DNA of 64,000 bases from Phorcus lineatus (taxonomy: Eukaryota; Mollusca; Gastropoda; Trochida; Trochidae): contig OV121087.1 of assembly GCA_921293015.1 (NCBI GenBank), positions 10,490,501-10,554,500 on the forward strand, read 5' to 3'. Shown one piece after another: positions 40,700 to 52,284 of the stretch (its first letter is position 1; each line of letters begins with the position of its first letter). The translations under genes and the position numbers were made by a program. The notes beneath the pieces are model-generated. The model did no database searches. It was not told where the DNA came from and saw only the letters and a list, made by a program, of their open reading frames with translations.

Positions 40700-43580
40700 T
40701 GATTTAAATACATTATGCTGATTCCGAAATCATTTGTCACTAATGTGTGTTGGAGCATATGAAAACATCTAGTGAGAAGTCGAGAAGAGGAAGTTATTAT
40801 ATCTATCCTCGACATTTGACCTAATTATATAGCCAACTTTTGGTATATTTACAGCAATGGGCTGAAAGCACTATGACTACCAAAACCACAGGGACAATAA
40901 CATTGAATACTTGTTGGTCCGCTTTCTTCTTGAAATTTCTTTTAAAATCAGCAAGGCATGCCATCAGACTCATATCAAAACATGTTGAGGAAATTATTCG
41001 TGCATATACTAGCTAATGTCGTGTGATACTGTTCAACAGCATGGCGTGCTTAATGAGTCATTTCATAACCCCGACAGAATATGATTTTGAAATACATAAT
41101 AAACATTGCTTATTGAACAGACTTATATATTGAACAAGAGTAGACAAGCATAAGATTGATGGGGTATTAACTCGTAAATGTAGGACATTTCGACTTCGTG
41201 TAAAATTACTGTCAAGTATGTAAGTCTAACACACTGACTGTATTAAATAACATTTTACCATAATTTAATTTAACCTATATAATCACCTCATTTAAATCAA
41301 GTTTAGAATTTGGATGAAATCGATTTTCTCTTAAGCTTCTTCCTATAAGGAACTTTTTAGAATAATTTTCAGAAACTGGGATCATGGGATATTTGAAACA
41401 ACGATTTAAAAAATAAGCGCACATCATAAATGATTTAAAGAGCCTTATGAAAGAAAATGTCTTGTATTAATGAAAGAGCTAGTTATGACTACGAGCTATG
41501 GGCTTTTATGTTCTTCTAAAACTGGACATATTTACACTGACAGCAAACGGTTTATTATCTATTTCATTCATTGCACAGAAAGCTATTGTCCTGCTGTCTG
41601 ACGATGTATAAATAAGAGCTTTAAACATGTCAAGGTCCTCTTTTAGTATCTAGGTGTTGCTTAACAATCTGAAAGTGCAATACCAGTAGTTAAACATTAA
41701 GTTAATTTTATTAGACTAGAATTTCATAGAATCATTTCAATGTTGTCTTTTTACCAACTAGAGTATGATTTAATGAACATCTTAGCTTTTGCGTGTCACC
41801 ATTATATCCACATGCAATGCAGTATAAGGAAAATCTCTGAACAAATCATTCTGTCAACAATTGACAGAGGTAATGTCATGAGGAAGGTAACGACTTGCTA
41901 ACCTAATATTTTCGAAACAGGGACCCCCCCCCCCCCCCCCCCCCCCCCTCCCACCCTCCCCCAAATCCATTTGGCAGACCAAATAATCATTCTCGATAAC
42001 AATAATTATCTTTTCTAAACTCCAAAAGTGAATCTATATATGTCCAGTTGAGGTTGTTTCTTTAATGGATGGAAGAAAAATCCTGACTCGGGAGACGGCT
42101 ATCAAGTCTAGGACTATGTTGAACGTAGCAACATCGCTTTGTAAGAGGTACACACGGTCACAACATAGGCCTTTGATGTACCACTGTGTACATGTACATA
42201 GAGTCGAGTTCATTTTTATGCAGTACATGCATGTATGTGCACACTCAACACCTGGATACATATAGATCGGTGCACAATGACCTCTATAGCAACAGCACCT
42301 GGGAAAAATTTATCTGATCCAGTTTGGCAAGCTTGCCTGTTCTTTTCATTCACTGTGTTGAGATATTTTCAACATAAAGGGTTTGACAGTGGCCCAATTT
42401 GTATTTTTTATATATTTTTATTATGTAAAGGTCTCTGCCTTACATGTGTAAACTTGCTCAGGGGAGGCTTGACGCGTTGACAAGGAAAGGAAGGCTGGTT
42501 AAAGCATTGATAATATTTTTGGAGGATTGGGAAATCCTTGCTTTTCAAATTTAGAAGCCATCGTATTCTTGTTAGCGTCTTAGGTTCGAATCCTCCCCAG
42601 ATAATGTCCCAACACTTTTTGAGGTTCAAAGTAAAAGGTTATGTCTTCTTTATTTTTACGGAAGTTTTCGTTTTTAACTTCATAAAGTACATTTTGATGT
42701 TTTTTACAAGTTAACTGCGCATTAGGAGGAAACTGACAGTTACTTGAATACTTTTAACCCTTAAAACTTTCTTGTACAATCTTAAATAAATTATATTGAA
42801 AAAAAAAAATTAAATGTTTGACGTATTTGGAATGTCAATATCAGAGAGTTATATGCAATTGTTACGCACATTAGGTTGTGAATTTTTTTACCACTTCTAG
42901 ATTGATATATGAATTGAATTTTATTTCCATAATGTTAAATATCAATAGTAAACACTGAAGTTTTATCTAAATATATATTCAATTTTGTATATTTATGACC
43001 ATTCATATACAATTCATGAGTATAAATATTGATTGAAATATTTCAAATATCAATACAAAAGATCAAAGCTACAAAATCACAATGCAAACCATTAAGTAAT
43101 GTTATGTGGTTTCATAATTTTGTATTAATAATATTTCTCGTCTACTATGAATTGGGTGAAAAAACCCAAAACAAATCTCTTACGAAAAGCTGACAACGTG
43201 TGACACAAATGACACGTTTACAACTGTTTCATGGATATCACAATATAAACGGTCTATTCACTCCATATTCAACAAGCTCTCATGATCTCTTATCTCTCTG
43301 CCCATACTTCCTCCCAGCTTAAAGCACTTCCGTGTTTTGACAATGCAACCCAAGGGTCATTCCATGTAATAAACAAACAATTGCAGACAGCGTGTAAATA
43401 CAGACAGGTCGTCGTACCCTTGTAGCAGTGGTGGGGAGGAGGCTTCTCCATGTTCACAGCATGCTCAACATCTCTACAGTAATCAGCGGCGGACCATAAG
43501 GTGGTGGTGCGGTTGATTTTTGCGGGTTAGATCCCTCTCCGTTTTCAATTATTTTTGACTTAAATTGCACGGAAATGCCT
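40700..43580. other. Intergenic, no gene recognised; contains a C run
   Basis: AT-rich. It includes the C homopolymer at 41924-41948 and a lone B-box-like aggttcgaatcc near 42583 that I could not fold into a convincing tRNA. Nothing else was supported. Confidence 0.5.
41924..41948. repeat. 25-nt C run
   Basis: C homopolymer, followed by a C-rich tail broken by single t and a. Confidence 0.9.
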
Positions 43581-43584
43581 TTTC

Positions 43585-43672
43585 GATGGACGATCAGTTA
43601 TTTACCAATTTTGGTAGGAATGAATTGAGATGGACGATCAGTTATTTATCAATTTTCATAGAAATGAATTGA
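43585..43672. repeat. Tandem duplication, 44-bp unit
   Basis: gatggacgatcagttattta starts at 43585 and again at 43629, with few differences. Confidence 0.85.
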
Positions 43673-43723
43673 GATGGGTTGATAGACCTGTGTACAGCTT
43701 GTCTAAGTTTGATAACTAGCCGT

Positions 43724-43870
43724 CATGACTGTGTATAAAAAGGAGCCTTTTATACAGTCTAGGTCCACATTCAGCAAGTCTTTATATGAAATTAAAAGCC
43801 AAAAAAAATTATGGATGAAGGAACAGAAAATTATCTAAAGTTTTCATAGACTAAATTTCAGTCTGTTGAA
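43724..43870 (+). mobile_element. Dispersed 150-bp element with 5' hairpin, copy 1
   Basis: Begins atgactgtgtataaaaagga then gccttttatacagtctag; gactgtgtataaaa and ttttatacagtc form a hairpin around aggagcc. Then cattcagcaagtct, aattatggatgaaggaacag and a second pair, tagactaaatttcagtct. Two further copies lie at 47095 and 56191. No coding potential; family not recognised. Confidence 0.7.
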
Positions 43871-46800
43871 TAAATTATGTGCCATCCTTTTTTCTTAAAT
43901 GAATGAATTATGTTTAATCAGTGTGATGGTAATTGCGATTGAAGTAATCATTAGGTTGCAATCATTATGGCGTTTTGAAAAGAGATAAGGGAAAATATGC
44001 GTTCTAATGTGATTTAAAAGATCATGGCATTATTGTGTGAATCCAACAGTTTTATAAAAAGGGAAACATGAACTAATATAACTTTTAACGTTTGAAAACT
44101 ATTTGAACGAACATCAATTAGAAGTTTTTCATATAATGCTATAGTTACTAATAGTTATGAATGTCCATAGTGAGTTAGTGATTGCCCATAATTGGCATCT
44201 ATTGTTATCAATGCATATTCATGTAAATAAAAATTACATTTTGACAACCTTTTTCATTATGTGCAACTTATAGCTAGGCGATTAGTTGTAGAAAACCTCA
44301 GTGAATCTTACACATTTACATGTAGGTTACTCATCCAAGTAAAAGAAATGAGAAATGAGGTATGTTATCGTATTTATCAACGCCTACATTCCGCCTGGAA
44401 AAAACCCAGTCAACACTAGCAGTAGCACGTGTTTAGATACAAACAAGTCAACAGTAGCAGTGTAATGTGTTTAGATACAATATAATGATCTCACAAAAAC
44501 GAAAATAAAATAAATTTTGAAGTTGCAAGACAATCTCTCTTAATCAAGAGAAGCAGTTATAAAACGAAAGAACCATGATTGGTCAAGCTATGTTAAGTTC
44601 CCTACCTCAAATGATTAAAGGGTCTTCACACAAAAATGGCCGCCAGTGGTTTTAGCTTGAGACATAAATAAACATTTGTCTGTCTGTCTGACTTGATACT
44701 TCATTTCCTCTACAACAACGGATGACTACGAGAAATGAGATGTTTTCACCTTCCTAAAATAATACATTTGTTTATTTGGGGAAATTTGAAGTTTTAGCCC
44801 TTCAAAAACGTGCTATTGCCCCTTTAAGGGAGTTTCCTTGAATCAACAGAAGCACACTTACACATGGGATGTGATGTTTGTAAACGCAATAACGCAATTT
44901 AAGTGCATTTCAGAACATTACACTGCAAACGGTTGAATAATGTTTGTTAAGTGTATAGAATCTAAAATCGATACTCTTTATTGAACCTTTCATGTCTCCG
45001 ACTTCTCTGTTATGAAATTGTCATGTTTCTAGACTAGAAATCATGCTAATCAATATATACTCTCAATATAAAAACTCAGGATATACATCCATCAGACATT
45101 ATTCTGAATTACTTCATTACTTTCCTGAAACACAAATCCCTGTGCTTGAAAGTTAAAGAATTCCCTTCATATTTGGCTGTTATAGGGACAAATATCAACC
45201 GATTTGATCCTGACAGTGCAATGAGAATAAAATCTTTAATTGCATATTACCATGGATAACTAACCTAATGAACAAATACAGATATCTTAATGTAAGTATT
45301 TCAACGCTTTGAGGAAGTACAGATTGGAAATAAGTTCGTTTACAAACCCTTGTGAATAAATCATTACCATCATACATGTCTGCAAAGAAGTGAAATACTC
45401 ATAAAGAAAACAAAACATTTTTCTTTATTGTAGCAATGTAATGTCCAATGTAAATTTCCACGTAGACTCTTACATAAATAAATTCTTAAAAATAAACGTT
45501 TTTCAGTAATAAGGGAGAAGCCTCAGAAATTGGAATTCTATACTTATTAGACTTCTTGACTGGTCTTGAAAAAGTGATAATTTTGAAGAACATTTTTGGG
45601 TAAGAGTAGGTTTAAGAAATGTGATAGACATTGAACATTGTTAAAATCCACACACCCACATAAACCTTCAGAGCCACAACTCCGAAACAAACTCCAATAT
45701 CTATAATTAACACACTTAGTTTATATATCTCGTTGTACCAACAAATAAGCATGTCCGTGACAATACCGTCTGCAGTCATGTAGCCATGCTTCGGTGATTT
45801 TCTGTTCAAATTATGAAAACTCAAATAACTCTTTTTAAAGTCAATAACTAACCTACTTTAAGGTATAAAGTTAACAAAAGCCGTCTTCATTGACTCTTCA
45901 CACACGTTAGTAATGAATAACTGGAATAGGAAATGTCTATCTATTCCCAATTGTAATTGAATGATGACATTTAAACGAAAGGTTGCCTGATTTTTTGTAT
46001 TTAAAGTACAGCTAATTCCGACCTTATCATGATTTATTGTTTGTAGTTGTATGTTCGTTTATGTATTTTGATCAGCTGATTTTCTTCACCTCATATCATC
46101 TAATTCCTGCAGAAACAGGTCTTACCCAGACGTTTTTCAAAACGTAGCTTCAATATTTGCACATCAACCACTCCAATTAAGTTAGACGGACATGTTACGT
46201 AAGTATGGTCGAGATAACAGATTTCCGTTACGTGCTCCAGTTTTAAGAGCAAACCCTCGTAGTGGGAAATCTTCCTATTACACTGTTGAAATAAAAATGC
46301 CTTGCTCCAATTTCAAAGATAAAGCTCTTATTAAACTGAAAGTATTCAATGATGACAGTTATGCATATATCATATTTGAGACACGTTAACTCTACCTCAC
46401 CTTTTAATCATTTCAGGTAGGGAAATGTATTTGCATAGCTTAACCGATCATGTTACGTTGCTTTTGAAACTGCTTCTTTTGATTAAAAAAACATTGTCTT
46501 ACAATTGGAACCATTTATTGTAGTTTTCTTAAGATCACTTTATTTACAATGTATCTACAAAAACATCCCACTGACCCTTTTATATGGTTAAATTCCATAC
46601 CCTAATAAATGATATTTTTCACAGTTTAACTTAAACTTTTTCAATAAAACACATTTAAATATTGAGAATGTTATATTAAAGCATATTAAAAATTCTCAAT
46701 TCACTATTTCTGCAATTTAAATTTTGCATTAATATCAGATTAACTAATAGTCTACCTATTGTACGTAAATGTATAATACGATAACGAGTAAGAGAGGAAG

Positions 46801-47090
46801 CCGAGCTGTAATAGTTTTAGCGTGTGTATGTTAGTATGTCAGACTGGACCGCTTACCTCAGGCCATACAAGTATTGCTGTGCAACATGAAGGTTACTCCT
46901 ACACAAGCACGTAATCAATCATATCTGTATCAGCGTATAGGCTGCCACTGTCATATGAAAGTAATACGGTATTCAAAATATTTTTATTCTAATTTTATCA
47001 TATGTTTTGATGCAATTGATAACAATGTTTTGATTGATTAATGGATAATTCCAGTTCCTATAACCAGGAACTGTGTACTTTTTAATCCTG
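43871..47090. other. Intergenic, no gene recognised
   Basis: AT-rich. A 38-bp local duplication (agtcaaca...tgtttagatacaa) lies at about 44409-44478. The open frame at 46192-46389 shows no recognisable domain and is treated as chance. Confidence 0.5.
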
Positions 47091-47094
47091 CTTA

Positions 47095-47240
47095 ATGACT
47101 GTGTATACAAAGGAGCCTTTTATACAGTCTAGGGCCACATTCAGCAAGTCTAGATTCACTGAATACACATGAACCTTAAGAAAACAAATTATGGATGAAG
47201 GAACAGTTCATTATTAATTTTTATCAGACTAAATTTAAGT
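47095..47240 (+). mobile_element. Dispersed 150-bp element with 5' hairpin, copy 2
   Basis: Shares aatgactgtgtata, aaaggagccttttatacagt, ccacattcagcaagtctaga and aattatggatgaaggaacag with copy 1. It ends at the paired agactaaatttaagtct. Confidence 0.7.
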
Positions 47241-47244
47241 CTAT

Positions 47245-50200
47245 GTAGTTTTCTTTGTTTGACGATTGTTTGATATATACATTTATAAAGTCAGATAATT
47301 CGGGTTGTCATATCTTTTTTGAACAAGTTATTGATAAAAGACCTAATGTTAACATTTGGATACATTTTACATACAACTCAGCCTTTTTACTTTATGAGCT
47401 TACGAGTTCTTCTATATCTGTACTTGATGACTGGATTGAAGACCATGAGCGATATTCTGAAACAGAATCCTTAACCAGGATTGATTTAAAGCAAAACACT
47501 TTCAAAACTGTAGTTTTTACTTACGACCTTCGTCTATTCTAAGCTAGTAAAGAGTATAACGATAGTTTCTGATTCATAGATAGTGGGTGTATGGGGGTGA
47601 AACACCTTGGCAAGACTTCAGAGAATTTGGTTTCGGGCCAAATCGTTGAGTAAGCGTAACTATACGAAAAGGTGGGATGCATAAGTTAAATCGTTTAACA
47701 TATTGTGTCTTTGTTTCCTGACCTCTCAGAGATTATTCTAGAATAGAATATAAAACAAACACACAAAGAGTGACGTCCAATCCTATCGTTTAATTATATA
47801 TTGAAAAAAACATTTAGTGAAAAACATTTAAATTTTCAAGGAAAGGATTTAAAACATAAAAATATTGTTTTGAATGGAACATTTATATGCGAGGGAGGTC
47901 CCATAATATTATAAGCAATGTTTGAACAGTGTTCATATCTTTCAAAGGACTAATTAGAAAAGTCACAGCACATATTTTCAAAATGGTTAAAATGGTCCTG
48001 TAAAGATTAGCCTTAATGAAAATTGTGGAATATTATATGTAAAATTCAGCTTAAAACGATAGTTATCTGTCTATTTGTACCTATTGTATAATGGTATGCC
48101 TTGTAGTTATGTCATGTTTATAGGAGAATGGAATGATGTCATGTCTCAGTCAATAATAAACCACTTGGATTGCTTGATTTAGAATTTGATGTGGTTTGTT
48201 ATGAAGGACTCATCTATCTTAGTCTAACTAAATATGACAAGACACTCATTGTGTATGATATCAAAAATTCATTTAATTGATCTTCTACCTTTGTCATTCA
48301 CCATAATACTAATACTTACAGAAAGATTTTTTTTCAAAACTTTGTTAATATACAATTATTGCTAATTTGGAAGTTTCTGGTGTTATCTATCTAAGAGGTG
48401 AAAATTGGGATCCTGATACTGAAATATAACGGAACCAAGTTCCTGAAGGTTGAAAGTTACTAAGAGTAAAATGAAAACATAAATCAACTGCATATGTAAC
48501 GCTTAATCTGCTAATTGAGGCCAGCTACTTATGGGATACACCTCATAGCAAGGTAATGGTAAAGAGCCCAGATTTTCAACTTCACCTGATGTGTTTCACT
48601 GCTGATTAGAATAAATCATGGTATAAATTCACTACTTGAACATGAACTATATATATACAATGATAAACTAAACTTATGAAGTGGATGTCTTAAGCATCCA
48701 GATGAAATCTGTCATATTCTCCCTGTCCAATTTACGTTATTTATATAGAAATCCGAGCAAAAGAGTGTCGTATGACTTTAATAAATGCCAACATTAATTG
48801 TTCGATGCTGGTACGTACGCAGAAAGAGTCAAACACGCGCCAAAACAATGTTTGATAGTTGAAGCGGACATATTCACATGTGCACATGCAACACATATGA
48901 CTCCGTTTATGTTTCACTCTATCTAGTTTATGCAAATGGCTGAATATGTTAACTCTGGACTATCCCTATATTCACCACATACGTACGCATGCATTATACA
49001 GGCATAACACAACGCATCGTTTATCATAACAAATATCAAACAACATTTTAAAATCTGCTCCAATGAACTAGATATGAATATACGTTCTCTTAAAACAGAT
49101 CTGATTTTAGATTCCATCCAATAACTTACAATGAAAATCAATTCTTTATTCGTATTTTGACACTAACCGTATTATTAACTCTACGCTACAGGCTTCAGTC
49201 TTAGCCTGAAGACGAAACCTTTCACAGATCGAATTAGTCTGCAAATCCAACCTTAGAATAATGTAGATGCCCAATTCTTTAAGAAATTAGAGGGCTGTAT
49301 TTTAGAAGACAGTCATTGAACTATCAATTCAGAGACTTAACGTAAGTCTATGAGTGAATATACGTGAGTGAGTATGCGTTAATTATAATGTATCGCTATT
49401 GAAAGCGAATGTATTCGAGTGTATGTGTGTGCGTTCGATTGAGCATGTGTGTACAGTGTATATATGCTTAGTAAAGGCATTGCAAAATATTCTATGTAAA
49501 ATCAATACTTCAGCAAATAAGGCATTTTTATATCTTTATATTGTAGTGAGTGGAAGGAAAGTGTTAAAACCTATACATAGTATATATTTAGCAAGCGATA
49601 TGAACATAGAGCATACATATAGCCTGATTATATTCTGATGTGATATGGGGAAAAGTTAATGTTTTTGTATATAAGTAATAATAAAGTGTTTTCTCTAGAC
49701 CTTAATATTGAATAAACTCTACACTTCAGTAAGTCTAGAAAGCTGAAAACTTCAGACATGAACGAAACATGTAGATCTCAGAACATTTTCCATATTTTAT
49801 ATTTTGCTACCAACCCCACCCTCCCCCTTATCTGTAAATTCCTACACATATCTTCATGGATCGATGTTACAATGTAAAGCTAAGATTTACAGAGATAACG
49901 TTTAAACAATCCCATTCCTCAACAACGCAACCTGCAATCATCTCCAAGATACCAAATTCAACAACTCTATGCATTTCCTTTGCAAAACGTTTTTAGTTGA
50001 AAGATAGATAGTTTAATGGCATATTTTCTCTAAACACTTGTCTCACGGTGTATTTATGGCAAGTTATGACACTAACTATAAATACTTCCAATGAAGCATG
50101 CAAGATATTTACAAGTGTTGAAGCGTAGCGAGGGCTCTCTGTCAACAATCATATTTATATTACTTATTGTGGATAATAAACAGAAGCCTAGTAACGTAGG

Positions 50201-51170
50201 CAAAGCATGTCAGAAGGTATGGTCTCATGGTATAGACGCTGTCTATTATGAAACACGAGATTTAACTCCACCATTGAGTATTTCAGAGTTTGCCTTTTCA
50301 TGTGTACAAAGTGTAGGTGTATTCCTTATTGTTGAAGTCCTTTCAAGCTCATGTTCAGCTTAATAAAAATCCAGTTCATTTTCATATAAACTTTTTAATA
50401 CTTTCGAAAGTAAACATCAATGTAGCAATGTACTTGTCGATCTACCGTGACACCAGGCAACGATGTAGAATTAGTCTTTTATATTAATACTTTTTTATAA
50501 TATAACATACGATGTACTTTGAGAATATGTTAAATGATTTATCCTACGTGTGAAATGTTAATGCGTTGAAGTTTGGCACACATATTACTCATGCATTGTG
50601 ACTTGGTGGTGTATGACCTACTTCTTGCTTCCTTTTTGCATAAAAAATGTCACTTAATATCAAATTAATCATTGTGTTGATACGAAAAGGGAAATCGAAA
50701 CTGTAAACAAATGATGAGTAACTCATATAGGCACACAAATATACAACCCCAGAAAAATATGCATGACTGTGATTTTATTTTATGATATCTTAAATGAAAT
50801 ATTATGAAATTACAAGAAGCCATGAACAATACTCAATTTCAGGATATGAGGCAAATGCCAATATTTTATAGATCAGAGAAAGCTCCTTGAATTTTATTTT
50901 CCAGGACTTTGATGACAGACTACCATTATAAGTCGTCCTTACTGACGTGCAGGTACTCAAATTAAATGGTCTTCAATTACGATATTGTGTACGGACAGTA
51001 CGTCTTTGATACATTGAATAATCACTTCTTTTATTGCATTCTCTAAGTTAATGTGATGATCTAAAGTAACAATTGTTAGCTTCTTCATCCTGTGAGATAG
51101 ACGTTTCGACATAGATTCTATGTCCTTGTAGAGTTCACACTCTTGAATAAGACATAAGAAAATTTCGAAA
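47245..51170. other. Intergenic, no gene recognised
   Basis: AT-rich. Open frames at 47255-47542 and 50091-50363 lack any domain I recognise and have no splice or promoter context. Confidence 0.5.
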
Positions 51171-51570
51171 CGTACGTCGCCTTAACAGAATGAAGAAGTT
51201 GCTTATCCTTAAAAATATCCCTACTAGTCATTGTCATAATACATAAAGTTGAAGATATATAATTTCTCGTTTGAAATCAATCATCATATTCTCTCTTTGG
51301 CCCTGGACTCGTTGCTACATATATGTGATGTGATCGAGATGTGATTCTAATGCCGTTGTCATGTTCACTTTCTTTATAGCGACATTAGAACCTTTTTGGA
51401 CGTCGCTTTCGCAGAACAATGAAGTTGCCTATCAACAAAAAAAATCCTTATTATTGATAATAGATAAGTTTGAAGAAATATATAGTTTTTAGTTTGAAAT
51501 CATCATCACTGTTCTCCCTCTAGCCCTAGGGTAGCTGCTACATATGTGATGTGATCGAGATGTTTTTATA
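51171..51570. repeat. Tandem duplication of about 225 bp
   Basis: Unit 1 (about 51171-51345) and unit 2 (about 51396-51570) share acgtcgc, aatgaagaagttgc/aatgaagttgcc, gtttgaaatcatcatc-like words and tatgtgatgtgatcgagatg. Moderately diverged. Confidence 0.7.
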
Positions 51571-51958
51571 GTAAGGGCGTTGTGCAGAGTGATCCGTCGA
51601 CTACTTCTGCCACACAACTAAAGTATTGTTGATATTTGTTGTTATGCTGTCCCAAGGATTTACGTCCTTGGTTATCCTTACAGAAACGAAGATTGTAAAG
51701 AAGAAGACAAAACACATTTATTGTGTAGAAAGGAAAACAAAATATACATGAATTATTGATATTGTAACGTGATTATTCAAAAGGTTCATTTTGATCTTCA
51801 TTTCAATTTCACGGCCCTGTGATATGAAAGATAAAGACAAACTTTGTTTCAAGGGGGGTATCTCATATAAACATTTAAACATTGCATGTATTTTTTTAAT
51901 GAATCAACTTGTAGCGTGACACAAAAATGCGCATTCATTCCATTTCTTCTCCTCTTCC

Positions 51959-52272
51959 ATCTTCCTACGCAAAGCTTCACTATCGCCAGTCTCGAACTGT
52001 CCAAGTTAACCTTAACTATCGTCAGTCTCGAACTGTCCAAGTTAACCTTAACTATCGTCAGTCTCGAACTGTCCAAGTTAACCTTAACTATCGTCAGTCT
52101 CGAACTGTCCAAGTTAACCTTAACTATCGTCAGTCTCGAACTGTCCAAGTTAACCTTAACTATCGTCAGTCTCGAACTGTCCAAGTTAACCTTAACTATC
52201 GTCAGTCTCGAACTGTCCAAGTTACCGTGGACAGTTTGAGACTGGCGATAGTTAAGCCTTGCGTAGGAAGAT
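51959..52272. mobile_element. Small TIR element carrying a 36-bp minisatellite, MULE-like flanks
   Basis: Left arm from 51959 (atcttcctacgcaaagcttc) and right arm ending 52272 are inverted repeats of about 52 bp with about five mismatches. A 10-bp direct repeat ctcctcttcc flanks them at 51949-51958 and 52274-52283, a length typical of Mutator-like (MULE) insertions. Between the arms are seven 36-bp units starting at 51984, 52020, 52056, 52092, 52128, 52164 and 52200. The unit shares its sequence with the inner part of the arm, so the array probably grew from the arm. No transposase; non-autonomous. Confidence 0.75.
51984..52224. repeat. 36-bp minisatellite, seven units
   Basis: Unit reads cgtcagtctcgaactgtcca then agttaaccttaactat. 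Copies look identical except for one base near the start of unit 1, and the last copy is partial. Because 36 is a multiple of three, frames stay open on both strands and mimic 12-residue protein repeats (LDSSRLTIVKVN on the minus strand). These are not treated as genes. Confidence 0.95.
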
Positions 52273-52284
52273 GCTCCTCTTCCT

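Noticed and set aside
42530-42604. Possible tRNA or SINE head with B-box-like ggttcgaatcc and a complementary ggaggat/atcctcc pair followed by cca
   Set aside because: The T arm does not pair properly, the acceptor pairing would consume part of the B box, and no anticodon arm was found.
44612-44828. Possible MITE with ttaaaggg ends
   Set aside because: Only about eight bases are inverted, inner pairing is absent and no target duplication is seen.
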